Shown: positions 12,901 through 25,666 of the stretch, piece after piece
How the letters are laid out: each line of letters starts with the position of its first letter
Position numbering within the stretch: position 1 is the first letter of the stretch
Position numbers and translations under genes: made by a program
Assembly (NCBI GenBank): GCA_932294295.1
Contig: OW028584.1
Coordinates: forward strand, 35,969,969-36,033,968
Length of the DNA stretch: 64,000 nt
Reading direction: 5' to 3'
Origin: Alitta virens
Taxonomy: Eukaryota > Annelida > Polychaeta > Phyllodocida > Nereididae
Notes under the pieces: model-generated
Database searches by the model: none
What the model was told of the DNA's origin: nothing
Seen by the model: only the letters and a program-made list of their open reading frames with translations

Positions 12901-15900
12901 GCATTAATAATGGACTTATTACGGACATTGATAAATACGCACCAAATTAGTTAGGACAGTCATGCCTAAGTATGTTTCTATTGTTGTCAGAGGGAAATAA
13001 GCCAGAATTTCCATCAAATCACGGAGATTATTGGCAAGTTGAGAGACGGCCGTTTGTTTACATTTTTCCACTGGCCATTAGCAAGTAGTTTAGGACTTCC
13101 TTGGTCCAAGACATTTGAAATTATTGGTTGTTATACATTATTTAACGTAATCCACCTTTGTTCTGACCAGCCCTATTCATTACTATGTCGATCGACCTGG
13201 CTTTGGTTCCGGAAGTAGCCATTTTCTGCTCACCAATGCTGAGGAGTCAGCATCCGTTTACATGGACTATAACTCATGTGAAGTTTTACATAAGTTTTAA
13301 TTGGATTTTTTTTTTCCATTGATTTTCCACTTTTGTAAGATTTTGCAATAGGTAAATTGAATTTTTTGGCTGATTTCTTACATTGTCATGAGTCTAGTCA
13401 ATAGAAATGACATTCAGGTCTGTGACAAGTATTTCGTAGCACCGCTCCACTGATAGTTTGAAATCACTGGGATCAATCTTTAATTTGAAATATAAATCTA
13501 AAAAAAGGTGCTATTCCATATCAATGGTAAGCATGAAGAACAATGCCACAGTTCTAATAAATCTATAATTTTGCTTTTAAAACTCTCCTATCGTACTTGA
13601 TCCAATATTATATGCCACTAAACAGAACTGTCTGACTATAGCTGGCTACTCAAAACCGGGTCTAAAATTACATGCAGCAACTATGAGTTGGTTGAGAATT
13701 ACGCATATTTGTCATTTTTTGTTGAAAGACATGTCTATTTCACGTACATATTTATGATATATTTGATAAATTTCTTACATTTGCGGTTTATATTTTTCAG
13801 TGGTGGTAGCCAACGATAAGCTAGGAGTAGACAGAATCAGCCAGTTATAGCTACAGCCAGGAATAGGTCGCTACAGCTGTCTAGAGTCATCTATATTTTA
13901 TGAAACTAACTGTAGAAGCTAAGAAGGGCTGAACAACATTCAGTTAACCAAAGACTCTCATCTCATATTGACTCATATATCTCACAGCCATTGGGCTCTG
14001 GGGAGTACATAGCAGCTTTGTATGGAAGATATTTCACTCTAGTTGGACCATCTGATAACATAGCAGCTTTGTATGGAAGATATTTCACTCTAGTTGGACC
14101 ATCTGATAACATAGCAGCTTTGTATGGAAGATATTTCACTCTAGTTTGACCATCTGATAACATAGCAGCTTTGTATGGAAGATATTTCACTCTAGTTGGA
14201 CCATCTGATAACATAGCAGCTTTGTATGGTAGATATTTTACTCTAGTTGGACCATCTGATAAAGAATACATGTATTTTGTTTGGGTTTCGTTTATTATAT
14301 CCAAACTGTATGTGGTTCACTATATTTACATATCTGGGCTTATACTCGCTAAATGCTAGGATGATGTAATCCAATTCAAAACATAGCCATGCATTTATTC
14401 ATTTTCTACTACTAACAGTCTAACATGTTTTGACTATTTTTCTCATCGAATTCCTTGTTCCATTCCTGTTCAATCGCCTTGTTATAATTAAAGGCATTTT
14501 TCCTCCCGGACTTTCATTATGTAAGTGTGCTTGTCATATATGGGTCTAATTGCCTGTACGTCATCCTGACTCATTTGCAGGAGGCAAGCATTTGCGGCTT
14601 TAATATTGTATTCTTAATGGTACCGTGTAATGTATGTAAATGTGTTTCTGGGGATCTTAAATAAACAGACTTCTGAAACAAATGGTGGCACCTCCGTAGC
14701 GATATGTATTGTCAATGTCTCAATGCTACTGGGTCAGGTTATAATGATCTGCTGCCAGAGGCAGATATAATGATGAGATGATAGGGCATTGGAGTCCACT
14801 CCATGTTACCCATGGGTGGGTCTTTTACTGTCACTTGCCTCGGCATAGACACCGAGTACAAGGCACCTTCAATTTAATGTCTCGTGCGATCACCATCCAG
14901 CTGGGATGTAGCTCATGAAGAGTGCCAAGGCCAGGGATCAAACCAATTCCTTAAGCATAGTCATAAATTATGATATAATTTTAATGCACCATTGTGTGTT
15001 TTGTTAATAGAAATGTACTCATGTATATGTAATGTGCATAAAATCATTCCGAGTTCTGAGTTCAGACAAATACAATATTGTCAGTGACGTCTCCACTCTC
15101 CAGCCTTTTCTTCCTGAAAAAACAAGCAGCGTGGGGCAAATTTGGCCAAAAAATAAATAAAATAAAAGTTTCCTAAAAGCCTTCTATGCCGCAATACAAT
15201 AAAGCAGATAGCATACAGCTATTACTATGAATAATCATACAAACAATGATTGGTTCAGCAAAATCTTGACAGAAGGGCTGTCAATTAGCGAAAAAATAAA
15301 AGATAGAGACAAAAAAGAAAGATAGGCCGATAGACTGATGTCCAAAAACACCTCTGTTATAGTTTGAATGGTTTCTATATGTATTACCTTTAGGATTTTA
15401 TTGTTTCCTGTTTTTTCTTCTTCTTCTTCTTCTATTAGTTTTAGATGGTTGGGATTTGACAGTTTGACACCATTTCTGTCCATTTCGCTGCTGCACACCT
15501 TAAATTTTTTTTTTTGAAATATGACCGATAAACATTCGGAAAATAATTTGGAATCCTACTATTGTTTATCTATTTTATAAGGGGGCATAATTTGGAATCC
15601 TACTATTGTTTATCTATTTCATAAGGGGGGATAATTTGGTATCCTACTATTGTTTATCTATTTCATAAGGGGGCATAATTTGGTATCCTACTATTGTTTA
15701 TCTATTTCATAAGGGGGGCATAATTTGGAATCCTACTATTGTTTATCTATTTTATAAGGAGGCATAATTTGGAATCCTACTATTGTTTATCTATTTTATA
15801 AGGGGGGCATAATTTGGAATCCTACTATTGTTTATCTATTTTATCAGGGGGCATAATTTGGAATCCTACTATTGTTTATCTATTTTATAAGGGGGCATAA

Positions 15901-18900
15901 TTTGGAATCTTATTTTTGTTTATCTATTTTATAAGGAGGCATAATTTGGAATCCTACTATTGTTTATCTATTTCATAAGGGGGCATAATTTGGAATCTTA
16001 CTTTTGTTTATCTATTTTATAAGGAGGCATAATTTGGAATCCTACTATTGTTTATCTATTTTATAAGGGGGCATAATTTGGAATCTTACTTTTGTTTATC
16101 TATTTTATAAGGAGGCATAATTTGGAATCCTACTATTGTTTATCTATTTCATAAGGGGGCATAATTTGGAATCTTACTTTTGTTTATCTATTTTATAAGG
16201 AGGCATAATTTGGAATCCTACTATTGTTTATCTATTTTATAAGGGGGCATAATTTGGAATCTTATTTTTGTTTATCTATTTTATAAGGAGGCATAATTTG
16301 GAATCCTACTATTGTTTATCTATTTCATAAGGGGGCATAATTTGGAATCTTACTTTTGTTTATCTATTTTATAAGGAGGCATAATTTGGAATCCTACTAT
16401 TGTTTATCTATTTTATAAGGGGGCATAATTTGGAATCCTACTATTGTTTATCTATTTTATAAGGGGGCATAATTTGGAATCTTATTTTTGTTTATCTATT
16501 TTATAAGGAGGCATAATTTGGAATCCTACTATTGTTTATCTATTTCATAAGGGGGCATAATTTGGAATCTTACTTTTGTTTATCTATTTTATAAGGAGGC
16601 ATAATTTGGAATCCTACTATTGTTTATCTATTTTATAAGGGGGCATAATTTGGAATCTTACTTTTGTTTATCTATTTTATAAGGAGGCATAATTTGGAAT
16701 CCTACTATTGTTTATCTATTTCATAAGGGGGCATAATTTGGAATCTTACTATTGTTTATCTATTTTATAAGGAGGCATAATTTGGAATCCTACTATTGTT
16801 TATCTATTTTATAAGGGGGCATAATTTGGAATCCTACTATTGTTTATCTATTTTATAAGGGGGCATAATTTGGAATCTTACTTTTGTTTATCTATTTTAT
16901 AAGGAGGCATAATTTGGAATCCTACTATTGTTTATCTATTTCATAAGGGGGCATAATTTGGAATCTTACTTTTGTTTATCTATTTTATAAGGAGGCATAA
17001 TTTGGAATCCTACTATTGTTTATCTATTTTATAAGGGGGCATAATTTGGAATCTTACTTTTGTTTATCTATTTTATAAGGGGGCATAATTTGGTATCCTA
17101 CTATTGTTTATCTATTTTATAAGGAGGCATAATTTGGAATCCTACTATTGTTTATCTATTTCATAAGGGGGCATAATTTGGAATCTTACTTTTGTTTATC
17201 TATTTTATAAGGAGGCATAATTTGGAATCTTACTATTGTTTATCTATTTTATAAGGGGGCATAATTTGGAATCTTACTTTTGTTTATCTATTTTATAAGG
17301 AGGCATAATTTGGAATCCTACTATTGTTTATCTATTTTATAAGGGGGCATAATTTGGAATCTTACTTTTGTTTATCTATTTTATAAGGAGGCATAATTTG
17401 GAATCCTTCTATTGTTTATCTATTTCATAAGGGGGGCATAATTTGGTATCCTACTATTGTTTATCTATTTCATAAGGGGGCATAATTTGGTATCCTACTA
17501 TTGTTTATCTATTTTATAAGGGGGCATAATTTGGAATCCTACTATTGTTTATCTATTTTATAATGGGGCATAATTTGGAATCCTACTATTGTTTATCTAT
17601 TTCATAAGGGGGCATAATTTGGTATCCTACTATTGTTTATCTATTTCATAAGGGGCATAATTTGGTATCCTACTATTGTTTATCTATTTCATAAGGGGGG
17701 CATAATTTGGAATCCTACTATTGTTTATCTATTTCATAAGGGGGCATAATTTGGTATCCTACTATTGTTTATCTATTTTATAAGGGGGGCATAATTTGGA
17801 ATCTTACTTTTGTTTATCTATTTTATAAGGGGGCATAATTTGGGATCCTACTATTGTTTATCTATTTCATAAGGAGGCATAATTTGGAATCCTACTATTG
17901 TTTACCTATTTTATAAGGAGGCATAATTTGGAATCCTACTATTGTTTATCTATTTTATAAGGGGGCATAATTTGGAATCCTACTATTTTTTTATTCTTTT
18001 TTATAAGGGGGCATAATTTGGAATCCTACTATTGTTTATCTATTTTATAAGGAGGCATAATTTGGAATCCTACTATTGTTTATCTATTTTATAAGGAGGC
18101 ATAATTTGGAATCCTACTATTGTTTATCTATTTTATAAGGGGGCATAATTTGGAATCCTACTATTGTTTATCTTTTTTATAAGGGGGGCATAATTTGGAA
18201 TCCTACTATTGTTTATCTATTTTGTAAGGGGGGCATAATTTGGAATCCTACTATTGTTTATCTATTTTATAAGGGGGCATAATTTGGAATCCTACTATTG
18301 TTTATCTATTTTATAAGGGGGCATAATTTGGAATCCTACTATTTTTTATTCTTTTTTATAAGGGGGCATAATTTGGAATCCTACTATTGTTTATCTATTT
18401 TATAAGGGGGCATAATTTGGAATCCTACTATTGTTTATCTATTTTATAAGGGGGCATAATTTGGAATCCTACTATTGTTTATCTATTTTATAAGGAGGCA
18501 TAATTTGGAATCCTACTATTGTTTATCTATTTTATAAGGAGGCATAATTTGGAATCCTACTATTGTTTATCTATTTTATAAGGGGGCATAATTTGGAATC
18601 CTACTATTGTTTATCTATTTTATAAGGAGGCATAATTTGGAATCCTACTATTGTTTATCTATTTTATAAGGGGGGCATAATTTGGAATCTTACTTTTGTT
18701 TATCTATTTTATAAGGAGGCATAATTTGGAATCCTACTATTGTTTATCTATTTTATAAGGAGGCATAATTTGGAATCCTACTATTGTTTATCTATTTTAT
18801 AAGGGGGCATAATTTGGAATCCTACTATTGTTTATCTATTTTTTAAGGGGGCATCCCACACTATGTTACATTAGTGACTCCATGGTTACACTGAGTTACT

Positions 18901-21852
18901 TCTAAACTTGCAAGTATAGTCCCTGAAAAACATCTGTGACCAAAGCAAGACAGACAGAGGCCATTAACAAACACTCGGAGCCATGCAACTCCTGTCACCA
19001 AACAGGTATGTGACAAACAGTCTTATTTTCTGTGGTTCTAATGAGGAGGTTTCGTGAATCAACACAAGAAATCAGCCGAGTACTAAGACCCAGAAGAAAT
19101 GACGTCAATGCTAAGAACATAGCAACCATGACAATAAAATATTCACTAATAGGACTACAATGGCTGCTTCGTTTTGGTATCTCAATCCTACTGAAGTTTT
19201 GTTTATATGACCAGCTGCAATAGGCACATGTAATGAAGAGGTGATAAGGTTTGTTGAGCTGTAGCTCATGAACCTGGGTTGGGGAACCTCAAATGTTTTT
19301 GAGGTCTCAGTGGGAACTGATCAAGAACTTCTGAAGTTGATTATCACCATTTGACAGTGTCAGACATAATGATGAGATGATAAGTCATAGGGTCCACGCC
19401 AGGTTACATAATCTACCACATACAGTTTGGATATATTCTCAAAATGATGGTTCTGTGAAATAGGCTATGTTTGCTCTATATCTTTTTCCTTAAGTGCATC
19501 AACGTATAAAATTTTGCCCTAGGGTGTACTTATTTTTTCACGAAAAGAACCACTTTGTGAAAAACTTAATACAGCTAGTAAGTTCACTATATTTACATAA
19601 CTGGGCTTATACTCGCTAAATGCCAGGATGATGTAATCCAATTCAAACATAGCCATGCATTTATTCATTTTCTACCACTGACATGTTTTGACTATTTTTC
19701 TCATCAAATTCCTTGTGTCAAACTGAGGTTTGAACATCAATCTCTGAAAATTTCACTTTAGTCAGTTTGCCGTGCTAGCTTCGTAGCTGAGTCAGGTCGA
19801 AACCTTAACGGTTTTGACCTCCCAGATATTGGCACATATGCTCCACATATCAGCTGATGTCAGAGTAGGTTGCGCTTGCATCTCACATTGGGTAGCTAAA
19901 CCAAGGAATGAGAAATAGTGCTTCAAAACAAGAAAACAACCCACACCTTGTGCAGATAAATATCATTTTTAGACAAATAATAAACCATGCATATATTGTT
20001 CGAGACGACTCAAGACAAATGTTTGAGAGATCAGGCAAAAAGATTCAATTGGTTTAGTTTACTCACTAATAATAATAGATGATACTCATTGATAGCATAT
20101 TTATTTTAATTTTATTTTTACCTTACATAAAAATGAAGATGTGTGAAAAACAGTGACCCTAAGATATTGTTTCTAGAAAACCAAGCATGAATTGTAAAGA
20201 AGGAAAAACACTGAGCCCATATTATTGGTTTTGATGACATTCACATGCTATATCTAACGGAGCATTTTGATGTGGCCATATTATTTTGATGACGTTTTGA
20301 TGACATTCACATGCTATCCAAATGAGCATTTTAATTCACATCACATTGGTATAACCCTGGGGCATATCATATGTTTGGGGGTGCTTCGCCCATTCCTTCT
20401 TCAGCACAGATTTGAAAGAATTACTAGAAGTACAGTTCACGATAGATTCACTTAAACCATTCCAATCATTTATAATAGGCTGGGAGAAAGCATTCTTCCT
20501 GACATTACCACTACAGCTATTCTTGAAGATTTTATAGCTATGACCCCTTGTTGTCGTATCAGAATTCCAGCTGAAGAATAGGTCTTTATCTATTTCGTCA
20601 AAACCTTTTATAATTCTAAAGGCTTGAATTATGTCTGCCCTTTTTCTAACCTAAATTATCTCTCACTGTACTCTAATTCCGAGAGTGATGTTATCAATTT
20701 GGTTGCTCTATGCTGAACCTTTTCAATTTCCACTTTATCTCCCTTCAAGATAGGATTCCAAATACAGGAGCAATATTCTAACAATGGACGCACTAAGGCT
20801 TTATAAATAGTAAGAAATACTTCCAGCGTTATTACGTGTGTTGTTCGCTTAATGATTGCCAAACAACTATTTGCCTTAGCTGTTTTTTTTGTAAAAATGT
20901 TAGCTTTGTGTCAAAGTTAACACCAAGATCTTTTTCTGATTGACTAGCATTTATATATCTTTACATTAACTGTATTAGCATTAAAGTGTAATTGCCATTT
21001 TTGCCACCAAGCATACAGGCTGTTACAAACTATTGTCCTGAGCATTTTGGACAACGAAAGATTTTTGTGTCATCAGCGAATATTTTAACATAAGACAAGA
21101 CTACATCAGGTAAATCATTAATAAATATTATGAAAAGAATTGGTCCCAACACACTACCCTGGGGAATACCTGAGGTTACTGGTTTAGATGCAGATTTTGT
21201 ACCATTTTACCCCCAATACCCACCCCTGTAAGCTTTTTAATTTTGCAATGTCTAAATAGATACAGTCCCAAGACGTACAATTATCAATCATTTTTGTCCA
21301 TATTTCCATTATCTCAAGTAACTGGGTGCAGCAAGATCTGTCTCCTCTGAAGCCATGTTGGTCATGTGAGATTATTATTTTCAAGATGAGCCATTGCATC
21401 CTTCCGAATTATCCTTTCTAATATCTTACAACATCCGGAAATGAGACTGACCGGTCTATAATTCGAAGGAAGATGTTTACTACCACTTTGGATTAGAGGT
21501 TTGATGAAGGCTTCCTTCCATTGAGGAGTCTTTCCTCAGTGAGACTTTTCTCAAATATAATATAAAGAGGTGTACTTAAGATATCTCTTAATTCATGCAA
21601 TACCCTAGCATGAATACTACAGGGGTGTACTGAAATCTCATTTCTGTTAGATACTGTATTGCTGGGATAATAAATCATCTGTGATTTTTTCTTTCTTTCA
21701 GCCAGCACGATCGAAGACAGAGGATCTTAGCAGAGCAGAGGAAGTTATCAGCGAGTGGAACTCACATGATCAGTCGAAGTTTTGATGAAGGTTTTGGCTC
21801 AAGGAGATTCACAGCCAACCATATTCACAGATTGGGCGATACGTGTACTTGA
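7020..21852 (+). CDS. Single-pass membrane protein, last three exons (unidentified)
   Basis: Three exons splice in phase: 7020-7136 (TTGCAG before, GTGAAG after), 12339-12429 (TTGAACAG before, GTGAGT after) and 21702-21852 (TTTCTTTCAG before, stop TGA at 21850). The first has an N-glycosylation site (NKT) and would be extracellular. The second is almost entirely a hydrophobic membrane-spanning segment ([20 protein letters not shown]). The third gives a basic cytoplasmic tail of about 50 residues starting CQHDRRQR. That is the C-terminus of a type I membrane protein. The exon at 7020 starts in phase 1, so at least one earlier exon exists, upstream or outside the window. I do not recognise the family. 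The introns are 5.2 and 9.3 kb and hold most of the repeats on the left. Confidence 0.75.
7652..7750. mobile_element. MITE family B, shortened copy
   Basis: About 100 bp closely matching parts of the palindromic element at 31783-31944 (GCGTTTTCCATGAGAAGG at the left, ATTGGCCATG at the right). It is internally shorter and its left end is altered. It lies in the first visible intron of the membrane-protein gene. Confidence 0.7.
8998..9111. mobile_element. Small palindromic MITE-like element
   Basis: About 114 bp with imperfect inverted ends: CCCAGAT followed by CATTCCAAATC at the left, and GATTTGGAATG followed by ATCTGGG at the right. The fold-back ends and lack of coding capacity suggest a MITE. 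Target duplication was not resolved. Confidence 0.55.
9907..9940. repeat. (GCT)n microsatellite
   Basis: About 11 perfect GCT/CTG trinucleotides in intronic sequence. It is not in a supported reading frame. Confidence 0.95.
10189..10203. repeat. Poly-C tract
   Basis: Fifteen consecutive C residues preceding AAATAC, within the first visible intron. Confidence 0.95.
12040..12240. repeat. Dispersed repeat, copy 1 (second copy near 23308-23500)
   Basis: The block contains AATAGTGGATGGTGAGG, then two to three copies of CATCCAACATACACTG, then ACACCCATG and a GAAGC/GAAAC block. The same order of motifs occurs at about 23308-23500. The repeated CATCCAACATACACTG motif is a short internal tandem. This is an interspersed repeat of unknown class. 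It lies just before the transmembrane exon at 12339. Confidence 0.6.
13614..13912. mobile_element. MITE family A, copy 3 (left end missing)
   Basis: The interior and right end match the other family A copies (ending GAAACTAACTG followed by TA). It begins inside the element at GCCACTAAAC, so the left inverted repeat and about 60 bp are lost. Confidence 0.75.
14007..14261. repeat. 51-bp minisatellite, five units
   Basis: Five nearly identical 51-bp units (ACATAGCAGCTTTGTATGG ... ACCATCTGATA). Because 51 is divisible by three, both strands carry open frames encoding a 17-residue repeat. I see no splice signals or start context to support translation. Confidence 0.9.
14315..14470. repeat. Dispersed repeat, copy 1 (copy 2 at 19583-19715)
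   Basis: About 150 bp starting near GTTCACTATATTTACAT and running through GGGCTTATACTCGCTAAATG, GATGATGTAATCCAATTC and ACATGTTTTGACTATTTTTC. The copy at 19583-19715 is nearly identical and in the same orientation. The pair flanks the 44-bp array. Confidence 0.8.
14714..14950 (-). repeat. SINE-like interspersed repeat
   Basis: Contains AGGCAGATATAATGATGAGA, GAGTCCACTCCATGTTAC, a cytosine-rich middle, and at the right GCCAGGGATCAAACCAATTC, which on the minus strand resembles a polymerase III box B. The CAGAGGCAG...AATGATGAGATGATA block also occurs near 19360, 25600 and 25860. These look like members of one family in varying states of decay. Confidence 0.5.
15543..18853. repeat. 44-bp tandem array, about 75 units
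   Basis: A 3.3-kb array of a unit near 44 bp (GCATAATTTGGAATCCTACT then ATTGTTTATCTATTTTATAA then GG-rich). Two main variants exist, CCTACTATTG and CTTACTTTTG. In the centre (about 15900-17400) they alternate in a near-dimeric pattern, while the outer parts are mostly the first variant. Length changes are mostly in the G run. It is intronic. There is no spacer diversity, so it is not a CRISPR array. Confidence 0.95.
18854..20370. other. Intronic spacer with decayed repeats
   Basis: Holds the second copy of the 14315-type repeat (19583-19715) and a fragment with AATGATGAGATGATA near 19370. A 63-codon open frame at 19032 has no supporting features. No exon was recognised. Confidence 0.4.
20375..21680 (-). 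pseudogene. Non-LTR retrotransposon (LINE) reverse transcriptase, 5'-truncated fossil
   Basis: Read on the minus strand, fragments in several frames follow the order of a LINE reverse transcriptase: a segment with [13 protein letters not shown] (about 21500-21650), [16 protein letters not shown] and CIYLDIAK (about 21240-21370), [16 protein letters not shown] with the catalytic FADDTKIF (about 21050-21180), a thumb/C-terminal segment with [13 protein letters not shown] (about 20740-20860), and a terminal segment with [17 protein letters not shown] (about 20440-20510). Frameshifts and stops break it and the endonuclease domain is absent. The motifs fit the CR1/L2/Jockey group; I cannot place the clade. 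It lies antisense in the last intron of the membrane-protein gene. Confidence 0.8.
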
Positions 21853-21950
21853 GGATTACAATGCATGAAGATTACAATGCAGGAGGATTACAATGCATGA
21901 GGATTACAATGCATGACGATTACAATGCATGACGATTACAATGCAAGGAT
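21852..21950. repeat. 18-bp minisatellite at the stop codon
   Basis: About six copies of GAGGATTACAATGCATGA-like units beginning right at the TGA stop of the membrane-protein gene and continuing into its 3' UTR. Confidence 0.85.
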
Positions 21951-22548
21951 TAAAGAAACTTCATGGATTATCTGCCTATTGGAGTGTCTAGCAGAAAAGT
22001 GGTTGCACTTGTGAAATGCTGGATTTTCAAGTTTGCAAAGTGCCAATGCTAGGTCACTGCTGAATGGCCCTCTAGAAAGCTATCACGCTTGATCCCAATG
22101 AAAATGCTGTATATAATTATTGTGTTTGTATATTATCACCTTATTATAGCAATCAACGTCATATTAGAATTTTGCCAGAAGTTATTTTCAACAACTAGCT
22201 CTTTGCGTGTAACTACTTATGCTTGAACAGAGGAAGACCTCATCAATTTTTCAAGACTACTTTTATATTGTATGACTATGGTGACTTTAAAGAGCTAAAA
22301 ATGTATGCATCAAAGTGACTTATTTTATTCAATACTGTCATGTAATGATTCATATTAATCCCATGCATAGTTATGGATAGTTATTTTGACTACTCGTTCG
22401 TAACATGGCTGTCGCAAATGACTAAATTTTGTCATAATTTATTTTTGGAGTGTGAAGTTTTACAGAAAGACTCAATTACATGATGACACTGACAGAGGTT
22501 CATAACTTCATACTGCAATAAGGAAATGTAATTTTTCCGAATTTTTCT

Positions 22549-22554
22549 AATAAA
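22549..22554 (+). terminator. Poly(A) signal of the membrane-protein gene
   Basis: AATAAA about 700 bp after the stop at 21850-21852. It is the best candidate for the mRNA end; earlier hexamers were not searched exhaustively. Confidence 0.4.
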
Positions 22555-22559
22555 TAAGA

Positions 22560-25500
22560 TGTGTTGGGTCTGTCAAAGTGACCTTTTGATTTAATAATTT
22601 CATGATTCTCTTCTGCCATTTAGCTAAATACGTGGTCTCCATATCAATATTCATTTCGTCATTTCAGTATTTTGATTGTAATTCAATTTTAAAACAAACA
22701 GAAACCTTCTTAAAAATGGTCCGTCAATAAGGAACTACACTTGGTTTATTAAACATCTATCGGAATACCAGAATATTCCACTCTTCAAGGTGTTAAATGG
22801 TCCAGATGTCCACATCAGTCCCTAATCCAAATTTAAAAGTAAATAAGGTCACATGGCAACAAAAATCGAACATTTGTAAATCACACATACGCCATTTAGA
22901 CTTTTTTCCTTCTGTTCTGAGAGATTCCCTCCTGAGTGCAAACTGAACTTGTCTCAACTATGAAGGTTTAATCCTGACGGAATGACCAAGCCCATGAGAG
23001 ATGTGCTTGGAAATCAAACTCTAATGAAATTGTCTTTCGTAATAAAGGAAGTAAAAACAAACACACAAATTAGTGAATATCTCTCATAGTCGGAAGTTAA
23101 CAAACATTTGTGTTGCTTATATCCCTCCGCCTTCGGTGTCAAGATATAACCAACAAATATATTAGTTAACTCCTTCCTATTCGGGATATAACTATTACTA
23201 TTGCTTTACACAGAGTATACCAGCTAAAGATGGTTAAAGTTAGCCACTTCTGTTATTCTATATATTCCTAAGCATTAATATAATATATGTGATTATGATA
23301 AACATATGATAACAATAGTGGATGGTGAGGAACATTAACAATAGCTGGAACATGCCTCCAAACTCTATGTTGGACGATACCATCCACCATCCAACATACA
23401 CTGCAGCTGTCCAATATACTTAGTAATATAGTCTGATGCTGTACACCCATGTTGAAGACAGTGAAACATTGCGATTGGCTCACAGTACTGAGTGGAGAAT
23501 ATTATGATGTGGCAATAATTAAGGAAGTCTGTACCTAAAATGATATGCCTTGTCTCCGTGCAACTTGGCAATGTATCCCAACAAATTAAGCAATGTTGAA
23601 AATGATATGGAAACTCAATCATCATTTTGGACGATGCATGCAAATTGATTTCATCATTTTAAGTGGGAGCCTTGTAACGCGAGCTGTCTATTGTTAATGC
23701 TATTACATTAAAGTCACAAATCCTGATGCAAAAGCACTATGAGGGAAATTGAGCAGATGCATAATACAAGAGAGAGAGGACAAATGGCCAGGATGCAAAT
23801 TGCTAATGCATTATAGAACATGCATGAGACGGACATACAGACAGCAATATAGAGATGGGCAATGACAGACAAACACCAACAGGTATCTATAGTCTAGAGG
23901 TTGACAAACAGACAGAAAGATACAGTCTGACAGCAAGACAGACAGCCTGACCAACAGAGAGAGCCAGACAGAAACAGACTAACAGACAGACTTGCCAAGA
24001 TGAGATAGATGTTGACAGACAAAATCTCCCAAATCTAAAACATAACACATCAACTCGAAGTCGGCTTATCCGACGTTGCCAATGTTGGTCCAACGTCGAC
24101 CCGGTGTGGCATGCTATCTGACAGTGTTGACACAGAGACAGACAAACGAAGACAGACTGACATGCACAGACAGATAACGACAGCACAACTGTCCAACCGA
24201 CGGACATTCCAGTAAACCCGACCAAGCAAACTGACGTATGCATTTGTACTCTGCTCTGTCAGGAACACATCCTATGGTAGCTAATCAGCAGTGATCAGGG
24301 AGATGGTGTTCTGTTTCCATCGCTGTTGCTGCCATTGCAATGCACATTCATTGTGATGCGTCTCTGATATGTGTATCAAAGGCAGGTCGTACTGAAGTCA
24401 CCGCATTGATATATATTTCACAAAGATTTATCAAAGGTGACATGAGGCACTTTGAGGAACAGCTAGTGAGATGTTCCACAACTTCATTATATCAATGGAG
24501 CCAGAATCAATTAGGCGTCGAAGTAAACACTAATGTGGCATCAAATATATTGCCCAGGCAAATTCATGTGTCAGGGTAGCACAGCCCGCTAAGGCAAGGC
24601 AAGGTGGGTGGATTAGGGCTTACGTCCTGTATTTCTGCACGTGTTGGGCTAATTAGGACAGGCAGGGAGCATAGCAATGAGATGAAGGATGAAACAGCCA
24701 TTCAACTTATGCTAGACCGGGAATCGAACCAAGGACCCAGTGGTTGGAAGCCCAGCAGCTAATTCTGGCTGCAGATTGAAAGGTTGGTTGCTGACAAGCA
24801 TGACAAGAGAAGAGAGTGTCTATGAATAGTGTCCAGACTGGGATTGGAACTGGGGGGTCTTCAGAGGTGTGATACAGCTAAAACATAAGATAAGCATTTG
24901 GAAAATAATCTTCGAAAAATTCTTGATGTCATATATCAGTTCCTTATAGTTCCAAGCCTTACTTGACTTGTGTAATTAAAGTAGCAAGCTCTCAGAGGCA
25001 GACGTAAGGGTGGGTGGGTGAGACAGACTTTACGTCCCATATTTGTGCCAAGGCTAACATGTGCTGGATTCGAACCCCACACCAAGTGGTTGGCCACCCA
25101 GTGCGCTTCCACTGAGCTTAGCTCCTGCTACCCAGAGGCTGCAATTATGTCAATTCAATTACGTCTGATGGGAACAGAACTATGGACTTTGCAAGAAGCC
25201 AGTGAGTACTAACCCACCTGCTACAGTTGCTCATATGCTAATTTCTGCCCAAAATACAGGGTCTGATAAATATTGGCCCAGAATTACTTTCTGGGACATA
25301 AAAACAAAATTAAGTGGGTCAGAGGAGTGCATGTAATACTATTTATTTTATCTATCTATATTTGGGACATCATAATTGCTTAAGGTATGTTTTCTTCACA
25401 ATATGCTTCAAAAAAAGTATGCTAAACAAAATTATACTACACATTTTATGTTCTATAAATGGCATTGTAGATGTTGTATAAATTATACAAACATATTAAT

Positions 25501-25660
25501 AGAGAATTAATCGGCATAATTCAGCAATATCTGTCAATGTCAATTTTCCAATGCCACTGGTAACGGATCTGAAGCTTAGTCAGTTTCTATGCCTATATGA
25601 TCAGCTACCAGAGGCAGGCGTAATGATGAGATGATAAGGCTTGGCGTCCACACCATGTTT
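22560..25660. other. Intergenic region with interspersed repeats
   Basis: Contains the second copy of the 12040-type repeat (about 23308-23500), a CAGACAGA-rich low-complexity stretch (about 23830-24200) and two tRNA-like SINE remnants on the minus strand. One has GGGAATCGAACC at about 24719-24730, the other GGATTCGAACCCC at about 25066-25078. No exon was recognised. Confidence 0.5.
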
Positions 25661-25666
25661 CAGATT

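Noticed and set aside
13963..14304. 113-codon minus-strand frame encoding a 17-residue repeat
   Set aside because: Open only because the 51-bp unit is divisible by three; the opposite strand is also open. No gene signals.
541..18853. Tandem arrays considered as CRISPR
   Set aside because: Units are directly adjacent, without unique spacers, and the context is a eukaryotic nuclear gene region.
23887..24268. Two overlapping cysteine-rich minus-strand frames
   Set aside because: They arise from CAGACAGA-type low-complexity sequence. No domain and no splice structure.
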